Shown: positions 8,075-16,404, numbered from the stretch's first letter. The stretch: 28,815 nt of DNA from Treponema sp. (GCA_024400915.1 JAKSLX010000027.1:1-28815), one strand, 5' to 3'. Notes: generated from the letters alone by a model not told the origin. Program-made: numbers and translations.

Positions 8075-9094
8075 ATGGTAACGATTTATGATATTGCCAA
8101 GGAAACGGGATATTCGGCTCCTACAATTTCCAAGGCACTGAATGGAACCGGAGGCTTAAGCGTAAAGACCAGGGATAAGATCCTTAAGGCTGCAGAAGCC
8201 CTCGGTTACAAACCGAACATGGCTGCACGTTCTCTTACTACAAAAAAATCATACCTTGTTGGCGTGATTTTTGAAGATGCCGACATGCAGCGCGGTTTTG
8301 AACATCCACTCTTTGGCGGTATCATGAATACAATCAGGACCGAGATGGAAAATTCCGGTTATGACCTGATTTTTCTTTCCCGGTCACTTCTTGCAAAAAA
8401 ACGTTCTTATCTTGAACACTGTCACCATAGGAATGTTGATGCAGTGATGATCATCAATCCTCTCAGTGTTGATGAAGAGCTGATGGAACTTGCAAATTCC
8501 GACATACCTTGTGTTTCCATAAACTATATTATTCCTGGTGTTCCATCCGTAGTTACGGCAAATAGTGATGCTGGCTACAGGGCTGGTAAGTATTTCATAG
8601 AAAAAAATCATAAGAAGATAGGTTATATTTCCGGATCATTTACTGAATTCAACCTTGCTGCAAAGGAAAGGCTTGAAGGACTTAAAAAAGCAGTCTCGGA
8701 AGCTGGCATTGAATTCACTGAAAACAACATCGAATACTGTGCTAAATGGACGAGAGAGTCCGGATATGAAGCCATGAAAAAATTGCATCAGAAAAATCCG
8801 GAACTTACAGCCCTTTTTGTTGCAAACGACAACATGGCTTTTGGCGCAATGGAATATCTTGAATCAATAGGCGTAAAAATGCCTGATGAAATTTCAATCA
8901 TCGGTTTTGATGATGAACAGGCTTCGGAATTCATCACGCCCTCTTTGACTACTTTCAAGCAGAACAGAATTACAATCGGCAAGCTTTCTTCGGAAATGCT
9001 CATGAACCGCCTTGTTGGAATTCCCGTTCATGATTGCGTCAGGGTTCTTGCGGAACTCGTGGAACGTGAATCTGTTAAAGACCTGGGAAAATAA
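8075..9094 (+). CDS. LacI/GalR-family transcriptional regulator of the sugar operon
   Basis: The 339-residue protein has an N-terminal LacI helix-turn-helix (TIYDIAKETGYSAPTISKAL), a hinge helix (PNMAARSLTTKKS) whose Leu would wedge into a central CpG, and a periplasmic-binding-protein-like effector domain from about residue 60. Effector-domain hallmarks include FVANDNMAFGAMEYL and SIIGFDD. It starts five bases after the xylosidase stop with only a weak Shine-Dalgarno (AAGAAA), suggesting translational coupling and low expression. Position and hinge chemistry both point to the CG-centred palindromes at 2899 and 6610 as its sites. The inducer is probably a xylo-oligosaccharide or related sugar; this is inferred from context only. 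Confidence 0.9.
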   Translation: MVTIYDIAKETGYSAPTISKALNGTGGLSVKTRDKILKAAEALGYKPNMAARSLTTKKSYLVGVIFEDADMQRGFEHPLFGGIMNTIRTEMENSGYDLIFLSRSLLAKKRSYLEHCHHRNVDAVMIINPLSVDEELMELANSDIPCVSINYIIPGVPSVVTANSDAGYRAGKYFIEKNHKKIGYISGSFTEFNLAAKERLEGLKKAVSEAGIEFTENNIEYCAKWTRESGYEAMKKLHQKNPELTALFVANDNMAFGAMEYLESIGVKMPDEISIIGFDDEQASEFITPSLTTFKQNRITIGKLSSEMLMNRLVGIPVHDCVRVLAELVERESVKDLGK

Positions 9095-9162
9095 ACATCA
9101 AATCAAAAAAACTGGTTCAGTTCATCTGGAAATTTATCCTCCTCTTTAGACAAAACCTTTTG

Positions 9163-9192
9163 TTTACAACTGTTATTTTGCCGTGTTATAAT
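9163..9192 (+). promoter_or_regulatory. Sigma-70-type promoter for the gene at 9224
   Basis: TTTACA (9163-9168), an 18-bp spacer and a consensus TATAAT (9187-9192) lie in the 129-base gap after the regulator. Transcription would start near 9199, about 25 bases before ATG 9224. Confidence 0.7.
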
Positions 9193-9223
9193 AAATGAAT
9201 ATTAAAGTTTCGGGAGTATACCA

Positions 9224-10921
9224 ATGGCATACGAAGATGACGACCAGTCTTTTGAAGCCCTATTTTCTCAGGCAGAATCAAACAGTACTGCATACGAACC
9301 TCAGGATGTAACAGATTTAATGAGTTCTTCTTCAAACAGGGATTTCAGCCGTTTTGTTGAAGAGCAGGAAAGTTCTGCGGGGAAACCAAAAATGCTTGGA
9401 TGTATTCCGGAAGTTGACCTTAACATTAAGGAATTCCGTCCAATCGAAAAATATTTCAATGATGAACCAAATCAGGTTTATGACGATCCTTCTTACTATA
9501 AAAAATGCCTTACTGGTGAAGGTCAAAGTTCACAGCGTCTTCACGGTCTTCTTGTAAAATACTTGAACTGTCAGGATAAGAAAGACAAGACTGTTTACCG
9601 CCAGCAGATTGTAACTGCATATTGGGAATTCTTGAGGACTCTTGCACCAAAAATGGCAAGTGCAGGAATTCCAGATTGCAAAAGGATGGCAATGAGATTT
9701 GGAATTCTTCTTCCTTCTCTTGCTACACCAGAGCAGAAAACCATGTTTGCAAAATCCATCGACAGGAACAACACTTATGAACCTGTTCTTTATATGGATG
9801 AATGGATCAAAAGTATTGCCCTCGGTCACATGAAACCTTCTGCAACAGATGAAGCCCCTGTTAAGGGTGCCAATAAAGGACCTGGCGCTGAACAGGCAAG
9901 GCTTCAGCAGCTTAAGAGCAAGAACAGCGGAAAGATTCAGACATCTGAAAGTCTTTTGAATGCAAAAGAGTCAGAAAGGCAGACTCTTGAAGCTCAGGTT
10001 AAAAACCGAATGGAGGAACTTTTTGTACATGAACCTCTCATAGGTTTTGAACCCCACAAAGCTCCCTATACAGACCTGCAGAGGAAAATGTTCAGCGACA
10101 TTACAAACCTTTTCCGCTCACTCCAGAAAGTAGATAAGGAACTTTCAAACTACCTTAATGAATTTAAGGAAGCAAAGGGAATCGAAGACAGCCTGAATGC
10201 CAAGTCAAACGAAATAGTCGAAGAAGTAAGCGTTGGCAAGGAAGAAATTCTTGGTGAAATGAATACATTGAGACAGATGCAGAAGATGACTTGTGGTCGC
10301 CAGGGTAACCAGTTCCCTGTATTTACAAGGGAATTCTTCCACTGTATCGATAAGTTTACAGGGTTCCGTGAAAATGTAATCCGCGAACTTCAGTGGATTG
10401 AATCAATTGACCCACAGTGTTTCTGCCGCATCCACAAAAACATTCCTCACAGAATTGTTCCTTATACACTTCTTGTACCGTCGTATGGTGATTCAGGATT
10501 CTGTTGGGAACCATTTGACAGATTCAACAGACTTTCCAGCCGCGGAAGAATCTGTATTCCGATGTATCCTCGTGATTTGAAAACAGCATGTCTTACTGCT
10601 GTTGCCGATTTGCGCTGGCAGGTTGCAAAGGAAAAGGCATCCTTTGACTGGATGAGCGATGGTCTTACGGGACATTACTATCAGTACCTTGAAGAACACA
10701 AGATGAAGGGTGATATCAAACAGTTCTTCATTGATGACTACATCCTTTGGATGACGAAAGAAGCCAATGGTACACAGAAGCTTGATAAGGAAGTGCGTGC
10801 AATTTTCTGGAGATACCTTCCATTCCCACAGGAACTTAAGGAAGAACTCAAGAAGAGAAGCCTTGCATATGCAGAACTCTTCCAGAGAGACATTAACCGC
10901 AGCATGAGCGACGGTTATTGA
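9224..10921 (+). CDS. Large conserved protein of unknown function
   Basis: I do not recognise this 565-residue protein; it resembles hypothetical proteins of treponemes. Visible parts are an acidic, Ser/Gln-rich N-terminus (residues 1-55), a helical block with AYWEFLRTLAPKMAS, and a low-complexity linker near residues 210-225 (KGANKGPG). A helical, probably coiled-coil stretch follows at about 225-345. The C-terminal domain is rich in aromatic and Cys residues, with LLVPSYGDSGFCWEPFDRFN and RGRICIPMYPRDLKTA. There is no signal peptide or membrane segment, so it is probably cytoplasmic. ATG 9224 follows GGGAG at 9211. It has its own promoter and terminator, so it is a single-gene unit. A structural or cell-envelope scaffolding role is possible, but nothing in the sequence proves one. 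Confidence 0.8.
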   Translation: MAYEDDDQSFEALFSQAESNSTAYEPQDVTDLMSSSSNRDFSRFVEEQESSAGKPKMLGCIPEVDLNIKEFRPIEKYFNDEPNQVYDDPSYYKKCLTGEGQSSQRLHGLLVKYLNCQDKKDKTVYRQQIVTAYWEFLRTLAPKMASAGIPDCKRMAMRFGILLPSLATPEQKTMFAKSIDRNNTYEPVLYMDEWIKSIALGHMKPSATDEAPVKGANKGPGAEQARLQQLKSKNSGKIQTSESLLNAKESERQTLEAQVKNRMEELFVHEPLIGFEPHKAPYTDLQRKMFSDITNLFRSLQKVDKELSNYLNEFKEAKGIEDSLNAKSNEIVEEVSVGKEEILGEMNTLRQMQKMTCGRQGNQFPVFTREFFHCIDKFTGFRENVIRELQWIESIDPQCFCRIHKNIPHRIVPYTLLVPSYGDSGFCWEPFDRFNRLSSRGRICIPMYPRDLKTACLTAVADLRWQVAKEKASFDWMSDGLTGHYYQYLEEHKMKGDIKQFFIDDYILWMTKEANGTQKLDKEVRAIFWRYLPFPQELKEELKKRSLAYAELFQRDINRSMSDGY

Positions 10922-10947
10922 TTCGTGCTGAAATTTAATACGAAAAA

Positions 10948-10973
10948 GCCCTCACTTGCGTGAGGACTTTTTT
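10948..10973 (+). terminator. Intrinsic terminator after the 565-residue protein gene
   Basis: CCCTCAC (10949-10955) pairs with GTGAGGA (10960-10966) apart from the outermost base, around a TTGC loop, with six T after it (10968-10973). Adjacent, ATGCTGAA (11009-11016) and TTCAGCAT (11022-11029) form a second 8-bp hairpin that could end the convergent diguanylate cyclase transcript, although it lacks a clear U-tract. Confidence 0.8.
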
Positions 10974-11041
10974 ATTTTGTATTGTGTGCAATCTGTAATA
11001 GCAAATGGATGCTGAAAGGAATTCAGCATGATACTAGATTT

Positions 11042-12205
11042 TTATTCTTCTTCAACAAAATCGAAATCGTTGTTTCTCATTTTTGCAAGGTCAAGGAGAC
11101 CAAGCTTGAAGATGGTGCTTCGGTTTCTTCCGTGCTCCTTTGAATAATAGAGGGCCAGGTCTGCCTTCTTGAAAATGATTCTAGGTTCAAGGTTTTCGTG
11201 GTAGTCGATGATTACTCCTCCAATGCTGACAGTAACTTTCAAAGGAGTATTATTTTCGTAGATTACCATATCTTCGATAGCCATTCTGATTCGTTCGGCA
11301 ACCTTAAAAACTGATTCCTGTGTACACTGGGAAAGTAAAACAGAAAATTCTTCGCCTCCAAACCTGGCAATGCAGTCTTCGTTTCTGAGGGTCTTTTTTA
11401 AAGTGTTGGCGATGGAAACAAGAACTTTGTCTCCCAAAAGATGTCCCCAAGTGTCGTTGAATTTCTTAAAGAAATCTATGTCCAGAATAAGGACAGCAGC
11501 AGATTGCTTGTATCTTTTTACTGAAGAAAGGGTTGCATTAAGATGCTGGAAGAAAAAATCATTGGTGTAAAGGCCTGTCTTTGAATCAGTGATGGAAGAT
11601 TCGTAGTGGAGACCATTCTGCATTGTGATTGAAAGAATGGAAAATATTCTGCTGATATAGGAAATCTGAGAATCAGTATATTCGCTATCAGTAATCTTGT
11701 TAGAAATGAAAACTATTCCGTAGGTTCCGCCAATACCGATAAGAGGAATAACAAAATATGGATTGATTTCCGAAATGGTTTCTTCAGTAACTTCTACAGG
11801 AAGGCTGTCCTTGATGTTGCTGAATATATGTACTGCACCGGACTGTTCCTGGTTAAGGTTTTCGTCAAAATAATCCTTAAGATATGAAAAGCAATCGGTT
11901 GAAACGCATTCGTCTGATTTTACGAGCCTGCGGTAAACATACTGCCTCAAATGCTTTTTTCTCGGAGGCTGAAAAAGAAATACAAGCCTGTCAGGAATGA
12001 AATATTCAAGAAAGCGTGAACACAGGAAATCAATCATGGAATCAACCTGAGTAAGGGAAATCAGGTGGGAAATGTCATTGACAATGCGTATGAGATCAGT
12101 ATTTTCCTTCTTGAGGTTTTCAACAGAAGAAAGCATTCCCGACTGCTGAAGGTTCTGAAACTGAGTCAAAATATTCATTGTTGATTCATGTTTTGTTTCT
12201 TCCAT
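11042..12205 (-). CDS. Diguanylate cyclase with an N-terminal GAF-like sensor
   Basis: The 387-residue protein joins two domains. Residues 30-195 resemble a GAF-type ligand-binding domain: a helical start, PDRLVFLFQP, then PYFVIPLIGIGGTYGIVFIS. A GGDEF domain occupies about residues 207-370. The active site is G283-G284-E285-E286-F287, and the inhibitory RxxD site is intact at R274-N-E-D277, five residues before it, so a working enzyme with product inhibition is expected. It would convert two GTP to cyclic di-GMP, which controls motility in spirochaetes. There are no membrane helices. ATG 12205 follows AGGAGG. It lies 43 bases behind ftsK on the same strand with no terminator between, so both probably share the sigma-28-type promoter at 15232-15258. 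That would tie cyclic di-GMP output to the flagellar programme. Confidence 0.92.
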   Translation of the reverse strand: MEETKHESTMNILTQFQNLQQSGMLSSVENLKKENTDLIRIVNDISHLISLTQVDSMIDFLCSRFLEYFIPDRLVFLFQPPRKKHLRQYVYRRLVKSDECVSTDCFSYLKDYFDENLNQEQSGAVHIFSNIKDSLPVEVTEETISEINPYFVIPLIGIGGTYGIVFISNKITDSEYTDSQISYISRIFSILSITMQNGLHYESSITDSKTGLYTNDFFFQHLNATLSSVKRYKQSAAVLILDIDFFKKFNDTWGHLLGDKVLVSIANTLKKTLRNEDCIARFGGEEFSVLLSQCTQESVFKVAERIRMAIEDMVIYENNTPLKVTVSIGGVIIDYHENLEPRIIFKKADLALYYSKEHGRNRSTIFKLGLLDLAKMRNNDFDFVEEE

Positions 12206-12248
12206 GTATACCTCCTATGATAACACAGGTTTTTGAATAAGTAAAAAA

Positions 12249-15194
12249 TTATGGGATGTGGATGATTTCACGAGGCTTGGATCCGTTTGCAGGGCCTACA
12301 ATTCCCCTTTCTTCCATAAGTTCAACAAGGCGGGCTGCACGGTTGTATCCGATGCTCAATCTTCTCTGGATGTAGCTGGCGCTTGCCTTGCCTGCCTGAA
12401 CAACAATGTCCAAGGCCTTGTCGTAAAGTGGGTCATCAGCACCGTCGTTGAACAAAGACATCTGTCCGTTTGTTTCGTCTTCCTCATCATCAACGAAAAT
12501 TTCATCGTCAATGTATTCAGGCTCTCCCCATTCCTTTACGGCTTCAACAACATCTTCTACTTCTTGGTCAGTGACCAAAGTACCCTGGATACGCACTGGG
12601 AAAGGATCTGTTGCACTTGCATAAAGCATGTCACCTTTGCCCAAAAGCTTTTCTGCACCAACCTGATCGATGATGATGCGGCTGTCTGTTTTGGCGGCAA
12701 CCATGAAGGCAACGCGGCTTGGGATGTTTGCCTTAATCAAACCAGTGATGACATCAACTGAAGGACGCTGTGTTGCAAGAACAAGGTGAATGCCGACAGC
12801 ACGGGACATGGCACAGAGGCGGGCTACAACACCTTCAAGCTGTTTGCCTGTTGTTGCCATAAGGTCTGCAAATTCATCGATGATTACGATGAGGTACGGA
12901 AGCTTTTCCGTTGCAATGTGCTGATCAATAATCTTCTTGTTGTAGCTTGAAATGTCACGGCAACCAAGGCTGTCCAGGACCGCATATCGGCGTTCCATTT
13001 CACAGAGACAGTACTGGAGAGCCTGCATTGCTTTCTTTGGTTCTGTAATGACAGGAGTAAGCAAATGAGGAATGTTATTGTAAAGCTTGAGTTCAACAAC
13101 CTTAGGGTCAATGAGGATCATCTTTACGTCGCTTGGGCTTCTCTTGTAGAGGATGGAAAGAATCATTGTGTTTACGCAGACAGACTTACCGGCACCTGTA
13201 GAACCTGCAATCAAAAGGTGAGGTGTCTTAACAAGGTCCATGATCTGTGTTTCACCCTGAATGTCTTTTCCGAGGATTACAGGTACTGCCATCTTTTTCC
13301 ATTCGGGACGGTTTTGTTCGATGCATTCGCGGAAAGAAACTATGGCCCTTTCCCTGTTAGGAATTTCAATACCTACGGCACGCTTTCCTGGAATTGGAGC
13401 AACGATGCGGACTGCCTTTGCTGCAAGGCGGAGTGCTATGTTATCTGCAAGACCAACAATTTTTGAAAGCTTAACGCCAGGGGCAGGAAGAATTTCAAAC
13501 ATGGTAACTACCGGACCCTTACGGATGCCAGTGATTTCAGCCTGGATGCTGAATTCCTTCAAGGTTTCCTGAAGGTTCAAAGATGCCTGCTTTGTTTCTT
13601 CATCAATGATCCAATATTCGTTTTCATCGTACTCTGTAAGTAGATCCGTAGAAATTTTGTAATTGCCAAGCTTCTTTTTCTTTTTTGGAACTGCAGGCTC
13701 TGAAATGATTTTTCCTGTTGAAGAAGAATTTACGGCAATTGGATTTCCGTTGGAATCAACTATGGAAGGAGCAAGAGGATCTACATTTTCCTCTGAGTTT
13801 CCTTCAACCACCTGCCTTGCGTCCTGCTCCATCTGGGAAAAAATGTCACCAAGTCCTGTTGCATCGGGATTGAAATTTGCTGTCCTGTCATTGTTCTGGA
13901 TGCCAGTTACTATCTGATCTTCCATAAAAGATTCGTCAATGCTTTCTTCATCCTGAACTTCAACTTCATCAGCTACAGGTTCTTCTTCGGCATAGAAAAA
14001 ATCTTCGGAAAATTCTTCCTGATCTTCTTCCGGTTCTGCAGATTCAGCCGGGTCTTCAAACTCCATGTCGTATTGGATTTCTTCTTCGGCTTCATCTTCA
14101 GTAATGAAATCATCAATGCCGGCCGTAAGGTTTTCCGATTCACGTTCAAACTGATCGATTATGTCTATATCATCCATAAGGACTTCTTCAACAGCTTCTT
14201 CCTGTTCCGTTTCAAAGACCTGGGATTCTACATTTTCAGCAGTAATTTCTTCATCCGCAAATTCATCAAGTTCTTCATCGGAAGGAATCTGAATTGTATC
14301 TGGCTCTGAAGGTTCCTCTTCGATTGTTTCAGGTAGAACTTCGGTTTTTCCTGAATTCTTTATGTTGCCTTCATCATCAATTGACCAGTTGAATGAAATC
14401 TTTTTTTCAGGTTCTTTTGCTGGAATCTCAGTTTTCTCTGCAGGAACATTTTCTTCCTTTGCTGGAATTTCTTCATCTTCTTCAAGAGGCTTTTTCTTGT
14501 TGGCAAAGGAAATTTTGCGTACGAAAAGATGCTTGAGGTTTGAAGGCTTGTTTTTGAGGAATGAAAGTGCCTTTTTTTCAGTGGCTCCATCTTCCTTTTT
14601 TTTCTCATCAATTTCCACCGGTTCATAAAGTTCCCCGTTATCTTCATAATCCTTTGGATCGGCCTTTGGAATGTCGTATTGTGGACCCCATTCGATTTCA
14701 TCAACTTTAGGCTGGGTTCTGGCAGGCTTTTCCTTAGGCTGTTCCGGAGTTGCCTTGAGTTTATTTTCAATGAAGGAAGCAAGGGTAACTGCAAGAAGGT
14801 ATTCCAGAACGACGAGAAGAAGAGCAATTATGATGATGGATGAAATCTTTACGAAAGCAAGGGGGCTTGTATCCATGTCAGAAATCTTAAGGGATGTTCT
14901 TTCTGCGATTACAAGGGTAAAGAAAGGCACAATGCTTACGAGGAGTATGAAAGCCCTCTGTATGTTCCATTTTGCGCTGAGGCAGAAGGATCCGGCAACA
15001 AAAAAGAAGGCAGGAATAAGGATTGAGCAAAGGCCATATACGGAAAGCAGCATCTGCCCCAGTGAAGGCAAAAACCTGCTGTTGGTTGAACCGAAATCTA
15101 GGAGACCAAGAAGAAGTCCAATGGAAAACAATGCTGCCACGCAGAAAAGTGCAATACCAGTTAAAGTTGCGGCAATACGTTCCTTTTTTGTCAT
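12249..15194 (-). CDS. ftsK: FtsK/SpoIIIE-type DNA translocase
   Basis: The 981-residue protein has the full FtsK layout. About four membrane helices lie in residues 1-150, then a long acidic Glu/Asp-rich linker (about 160-500), the alpha-beta RecA-like motor and a C-terminal winged-helix gamma domain (about 915-981; YIQRRLSIGYNRAARLVE) that reads KOPS-like guide sequences. Walker A is G664-S-T-G-A-G-K670-S. Walker B ends in D773 (VIIDEFADL). It pumps chromosome ends through the closing septum and helps dimer resolution. ATG 15194 follows CGGAG. The unusual point is its upstream region: the best promoter there is a consensus flagellar sigma-28 site, not a vegetative one. A diguanylate cyclase gene follows. 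Confidence 0.95.
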   Translation of the reverse strand: MTKKERIAATLTGIALFCVAALFSIGLLLGLLDFGSTNSRFLPSLGQMLLSVYGLCSILIPAFFFVAGSFCLSAKWNIQRAFILLVSIVPFFTLVIAERTSLKISDMDTSPLAFVKISSIIIIALLLVVLEYLLAVTLASFIENKLKATPEQPKEKPARTQPKVDEIEWGPQYDIPKADPKDYEDNGELYEPVEIDEKKKEDGATEKKALSFLKNKPSNLKHLFVRKISFANKKKPLEEDEEIPAKEENVPAEKTEIPAKEPEKKISFNWSIDDEGNIKNSGKTEVLPETIEEEPSEPDTIQIPSDEELDEFADEEITAENVESQVFETEQEEAVEEVLMDDIDIIDQFERESENLTAGIDDFITEDEAEEEIQYDMEFEDPAESAEPEEDQEEFSEDFFYAEEEPVADEVEVQDEESIDESFMEDQIVTGIQNNDRTANFNPDATGLGDIFSQMEQDARQVVEGNSEENVDPLAPSIVDSNGNPIAVNSSSTGKIISEPAVPKKKKKLGNYKISTDLLTEYDENEYWIIDEETKQASLNLQETLKEFSIQAEITGIRKGPVVTMFEILPAPGVKLSKIVGLADNIALRLAAKAVRIVAPIPGKRAVGIEIPNRERAIVSFRECIEQNRPEWKKMAVPVILGKDIQGETQIMDLVKTPHLLIAGSTGAGKSVCVNTMILSILYKRSPSDVKMILIDPKVVELKLYNNIPHLLTPVITEPKKAMQALQYCLCEMERRYAVLDSLGCRDISSYNKKIIDQHIATEKLPYLIVIIDEFADLMATTGKQLEGVVARLCAMSRAVGIHLVLATQRPSVDVITGLIKANIPSRVAFMVAAKTDSRIIIDQVGAEKLLGKGDMLYASATDPFPVRIQGTLVTDQEVEDVVEAVKEWGEPEYIDDEIFVDDEEDETNGQMSLFNDGADDPLYDKALDIVVQAGKASASYIQRRLSIGYNRAARLVELMEERGIVGPANGSKPREIIHIP

Positions 15195-15231
15195 TGTAAT
15201 AAGCTCCGAAATAAACAGAAATTCCCTTAGA

Positions 15232-15258
15232 TTATCGGCATTGGGAAAACGATTTTTA
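15232..15258 (-). promoter_or_regulatory. Consensus sigma-28 (FliA/WhiG-type) promoter facing ftsK
   Basis: On the minus strand, TAAA (15258-15255), exactly 15 bases and GCCGATAA (15239-15232) match the core consensus of flagellar sigma-28 promoters at all 12 scored positions. Transcription would start near 15225, leaving a leader of about 30 bases that contains the ftsK Shine-Dalgarno. The flgM gene lies just across the divergent region. Confidence 0.75.
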
Positions 15259-15267
15259 GCAGGAAAG

Positions 15268-15296
15268 TTGCAAAAAAATACTCATGGTTGTATACT
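15268..15296 (+). promoter_or_regulatory. Sigma-70-type promoter of rsmI, predicting a leaderless mRNA
   Basis: TTGCAA (15268-15273), a 17-bp spacer and TATACT (15291-15296) form a good promoter. A start seven bases after the -10 falls on GTG 15303, the best start codon of rsmI, so the message may have no leader. A second TATACT overlaps at 15296-15301 but has no -35 partner. Confidence 0.65.
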
Positions 15297-15302
15297 ATAC
15301 TT

Positions 15303-16022
15303 GTGTCAGAATTGTATATTGTAGCCACGCCTATAGGAAATTTGGGTGACATTACTTACAGGGCTTTGGAAACTTTCAAGAGTGTGGATGTTATTGCTGC
15401 GGAAGACACCCGCCATACGCTCCAGCTTTTGACTCATTTTGAGATAAGAAAACCCTTGATAAGTTGCCGTTCCCAGAACGAACAGTTTGCTTCTGAAAAG
15501 ATCATTAAGATGCTTGATGAAGGTCAGACTGTTGCCTATGCCAGTGATGCGGGGACGCCGGGGATAAGTGATCCCGGGGCTATCCTTGCGGGACTTGCAA
15601 GAAAGGCGGGGCACAAGGTCATACCGATTCCTGGTGCAAGTGCCTTTGCATCTCTTGCTAGCGTGGCAGGTGCCGGCGGAAAAACCCTCATATTTGAAGG
15701 ATTTCTGTCGCCAAAACCGGGCAGAAGGAGAAGCAGGCTCAGGGAACTTATGGCAACGGGTGATGCCGTAATTATTTACGAAAGTCCCTTCAGAATTGTT
15801 AAACTTTTGACGGATATTGCCGATATTGAAGAAGGGAGAAGGGTTGTTGTTGGTCGTGAGCTGACGAAGCTTCATGAAGAAATAACTGAAGGAACCGCGA
15901 GAGAGGTTCTTGAAGATTATGGCTCCAGGACGAAGGTCCAGGGCGAGTTTGCAATTTTTATTTCTGGTAATAAAAATGCTAAACTTTTAGACGAATCTTC
16001 CGATAATATAAGCGAGGCTTAG
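15303..16022 (+). CDS. rsmI: 16S rRNA (cytidine1402-2'-O)-methyltransferase RsmI
   Basis: The protein begins MSELYIVATPIGNLGDITYRAL, the characteristic RsmI opening. It continues with AAEDTRHT, SDAGTPGISDPGA, the PIPGASA motif and a C-terminal GEFAIFISG strand. RsmI uses S-adenosylmethionine to 2'-O-methylate C1402 in the decoding centre. At 239 residues it is shorter than the E. coli and Bacillus forms (about 285-290) and lacks their C-terminal helical domain. I start it at GTG 15303. The frame stays open to a TTG at 15288, but that codon lies inside the promoter, and no Shine-Dalgarno precedes either. flgM follows after one base, and the 3' end of rsmI appears to contain the flgM promoter. 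Confidence 0.92.
   Translation: MSELYIVATPIGNLGDITYRALETFKSVDVIAAEDTRHTLQLLTHFEIRKPLISCRSQNEQFASEKIIKMLDEGQTVAYASDAGTPGISDPGAILAGLARKAGHKVIPIPGASAFASLASVAGAGGKTLIFEGFLSPKPGRRRSRLRELMATGDAVIIYESPFRIVKLLTDIADIEEGRRVVVGRELTKLHEEITEGTAREVLEDYGSRTKVQGEFAIFISGNKNAKLLDESSDNISEA
15800..15826 (+). promoter_or_regulatory. Second, weaker sigma-28-like site inside rsmI
   Basis: TAAA (15800-15803), 15 bases and GCCGATAT (15819-15826) match the sigma-28 core except for the last base. The stretch TAAACTTTT is also found at the site next to flgM. It encodes ordinary RsmI residues, so chance is possible. Confidence 0.35.
15980..16006 (+). promoter_or_regulatory. Sigma-28-type promoter of flgM within the end of rsmI
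   Basis: TAAA (15980-15983), exactly 15 bases and TCCGATAA (15999-16006) match the flagellar consensus at all but one position. Transcription would start near 16013-16015, just before flgM ATG 16024. In many flagellated bacteria flgM is itself a sigma-28 target, which supports this site. Confidence 0.7.
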
Positions 16023-16023
16023 T

Positions 16024-16311
16024 ATGATGATAGACAAAGTTAATTATGTATCGCCTGTGAACAACCTTCAGAGCACAAAGCGCTCTAGCAATGTTGCAAA
16101 TTCACAGAGAGCATCTGATGAAATCAGTGTTTCAGAAGAAGCAAAGGCTGCTGCAGAAGCAATGTACTTGAAGCAGGTTGCTGATGAAACTCCTGATATC
16201 CGTCAGGACTTGGTGGAAGAGATTAAGCTTAAGATTCAGGATCCAGATTTTTTCAGCGATGCAACTATCGCTGCAACAGCTGACCAGATTCTTAGCGCAT
16301 ACGGACTCTAA
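16024..16311 (+). CDS. flgM: Anti-sigma-28 factor FlgM
   Basis: The 95-residue protein has the FlgM pattern. The N-terminal half is low in order (MMIDKVNYVSPVNNLQ, then Ser/Asn-rich). The C-terminal half holds the helical sigma-binding segments: DEISVSEEAKAAAEAMYLK, then DIRQDLVEEIKLKIQDPDF and a final helix IAATADQILSAYG. FlgM holds sigma-28 inactive until the hook is complete and is then exported. The start may be either ATG 16024 or 16027; GAGG lies 8-9 bases upstream. It is separated by one base from rsmI but probably also has its own sigma-28 promoter at 15980-16006. A terminator follows. No other flagellar structural gene is in the window. Confidence 0.88.
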   Translation: MMIDKVNYVSPVNNLQSTKRSSNVANSQRASDEISVSEEAKAAAEAMYLKQVADETPDIRQDLVEEIKLKIQDPDFFSDATIAATADQILSAYGL

Positions 16312-16346
16312 TTAGAATTCCGTAGTCGTTTTAAGGGGATAAATAA

Positions 16347-16377
16347 GGGCGGAATAACTTTTCCGCTCTTTTTTTTT
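16347..16377 (+). terminator. Intrinsic terminator after flgM
   Basis: GGGCGGAA (16347-16354) pairs with TTCCGCTC (16361-16368), including one G-U pair, around a 6-base loop and is followed by nine T. Confidence 0.85.
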
Positions 16378-16404
16378 GCAGACAAGAAGAAAAAGGAATA
16401 GATA

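Noticed and set aside
13065..13572. Overlapping + strand frames opposite the ftsK motor domain
   Set aside because: They are shadows of the conserved FtsK coding sequence, with no start signals or family features.
14671..15324. Open frame of 217 codons on the + strand opposite the start of ftsK
   Set aside because: It runs antisense through the FtsK membrane segments and across both promoters of the divergent region, so it is not a gene.
15306..15875. Minus-strand frame of 189 codons opposite rsmI
   Set aside because: It is antisense to a gene with all RsmI motifs, has no Shine-Dalgarno and has no recognisable product.
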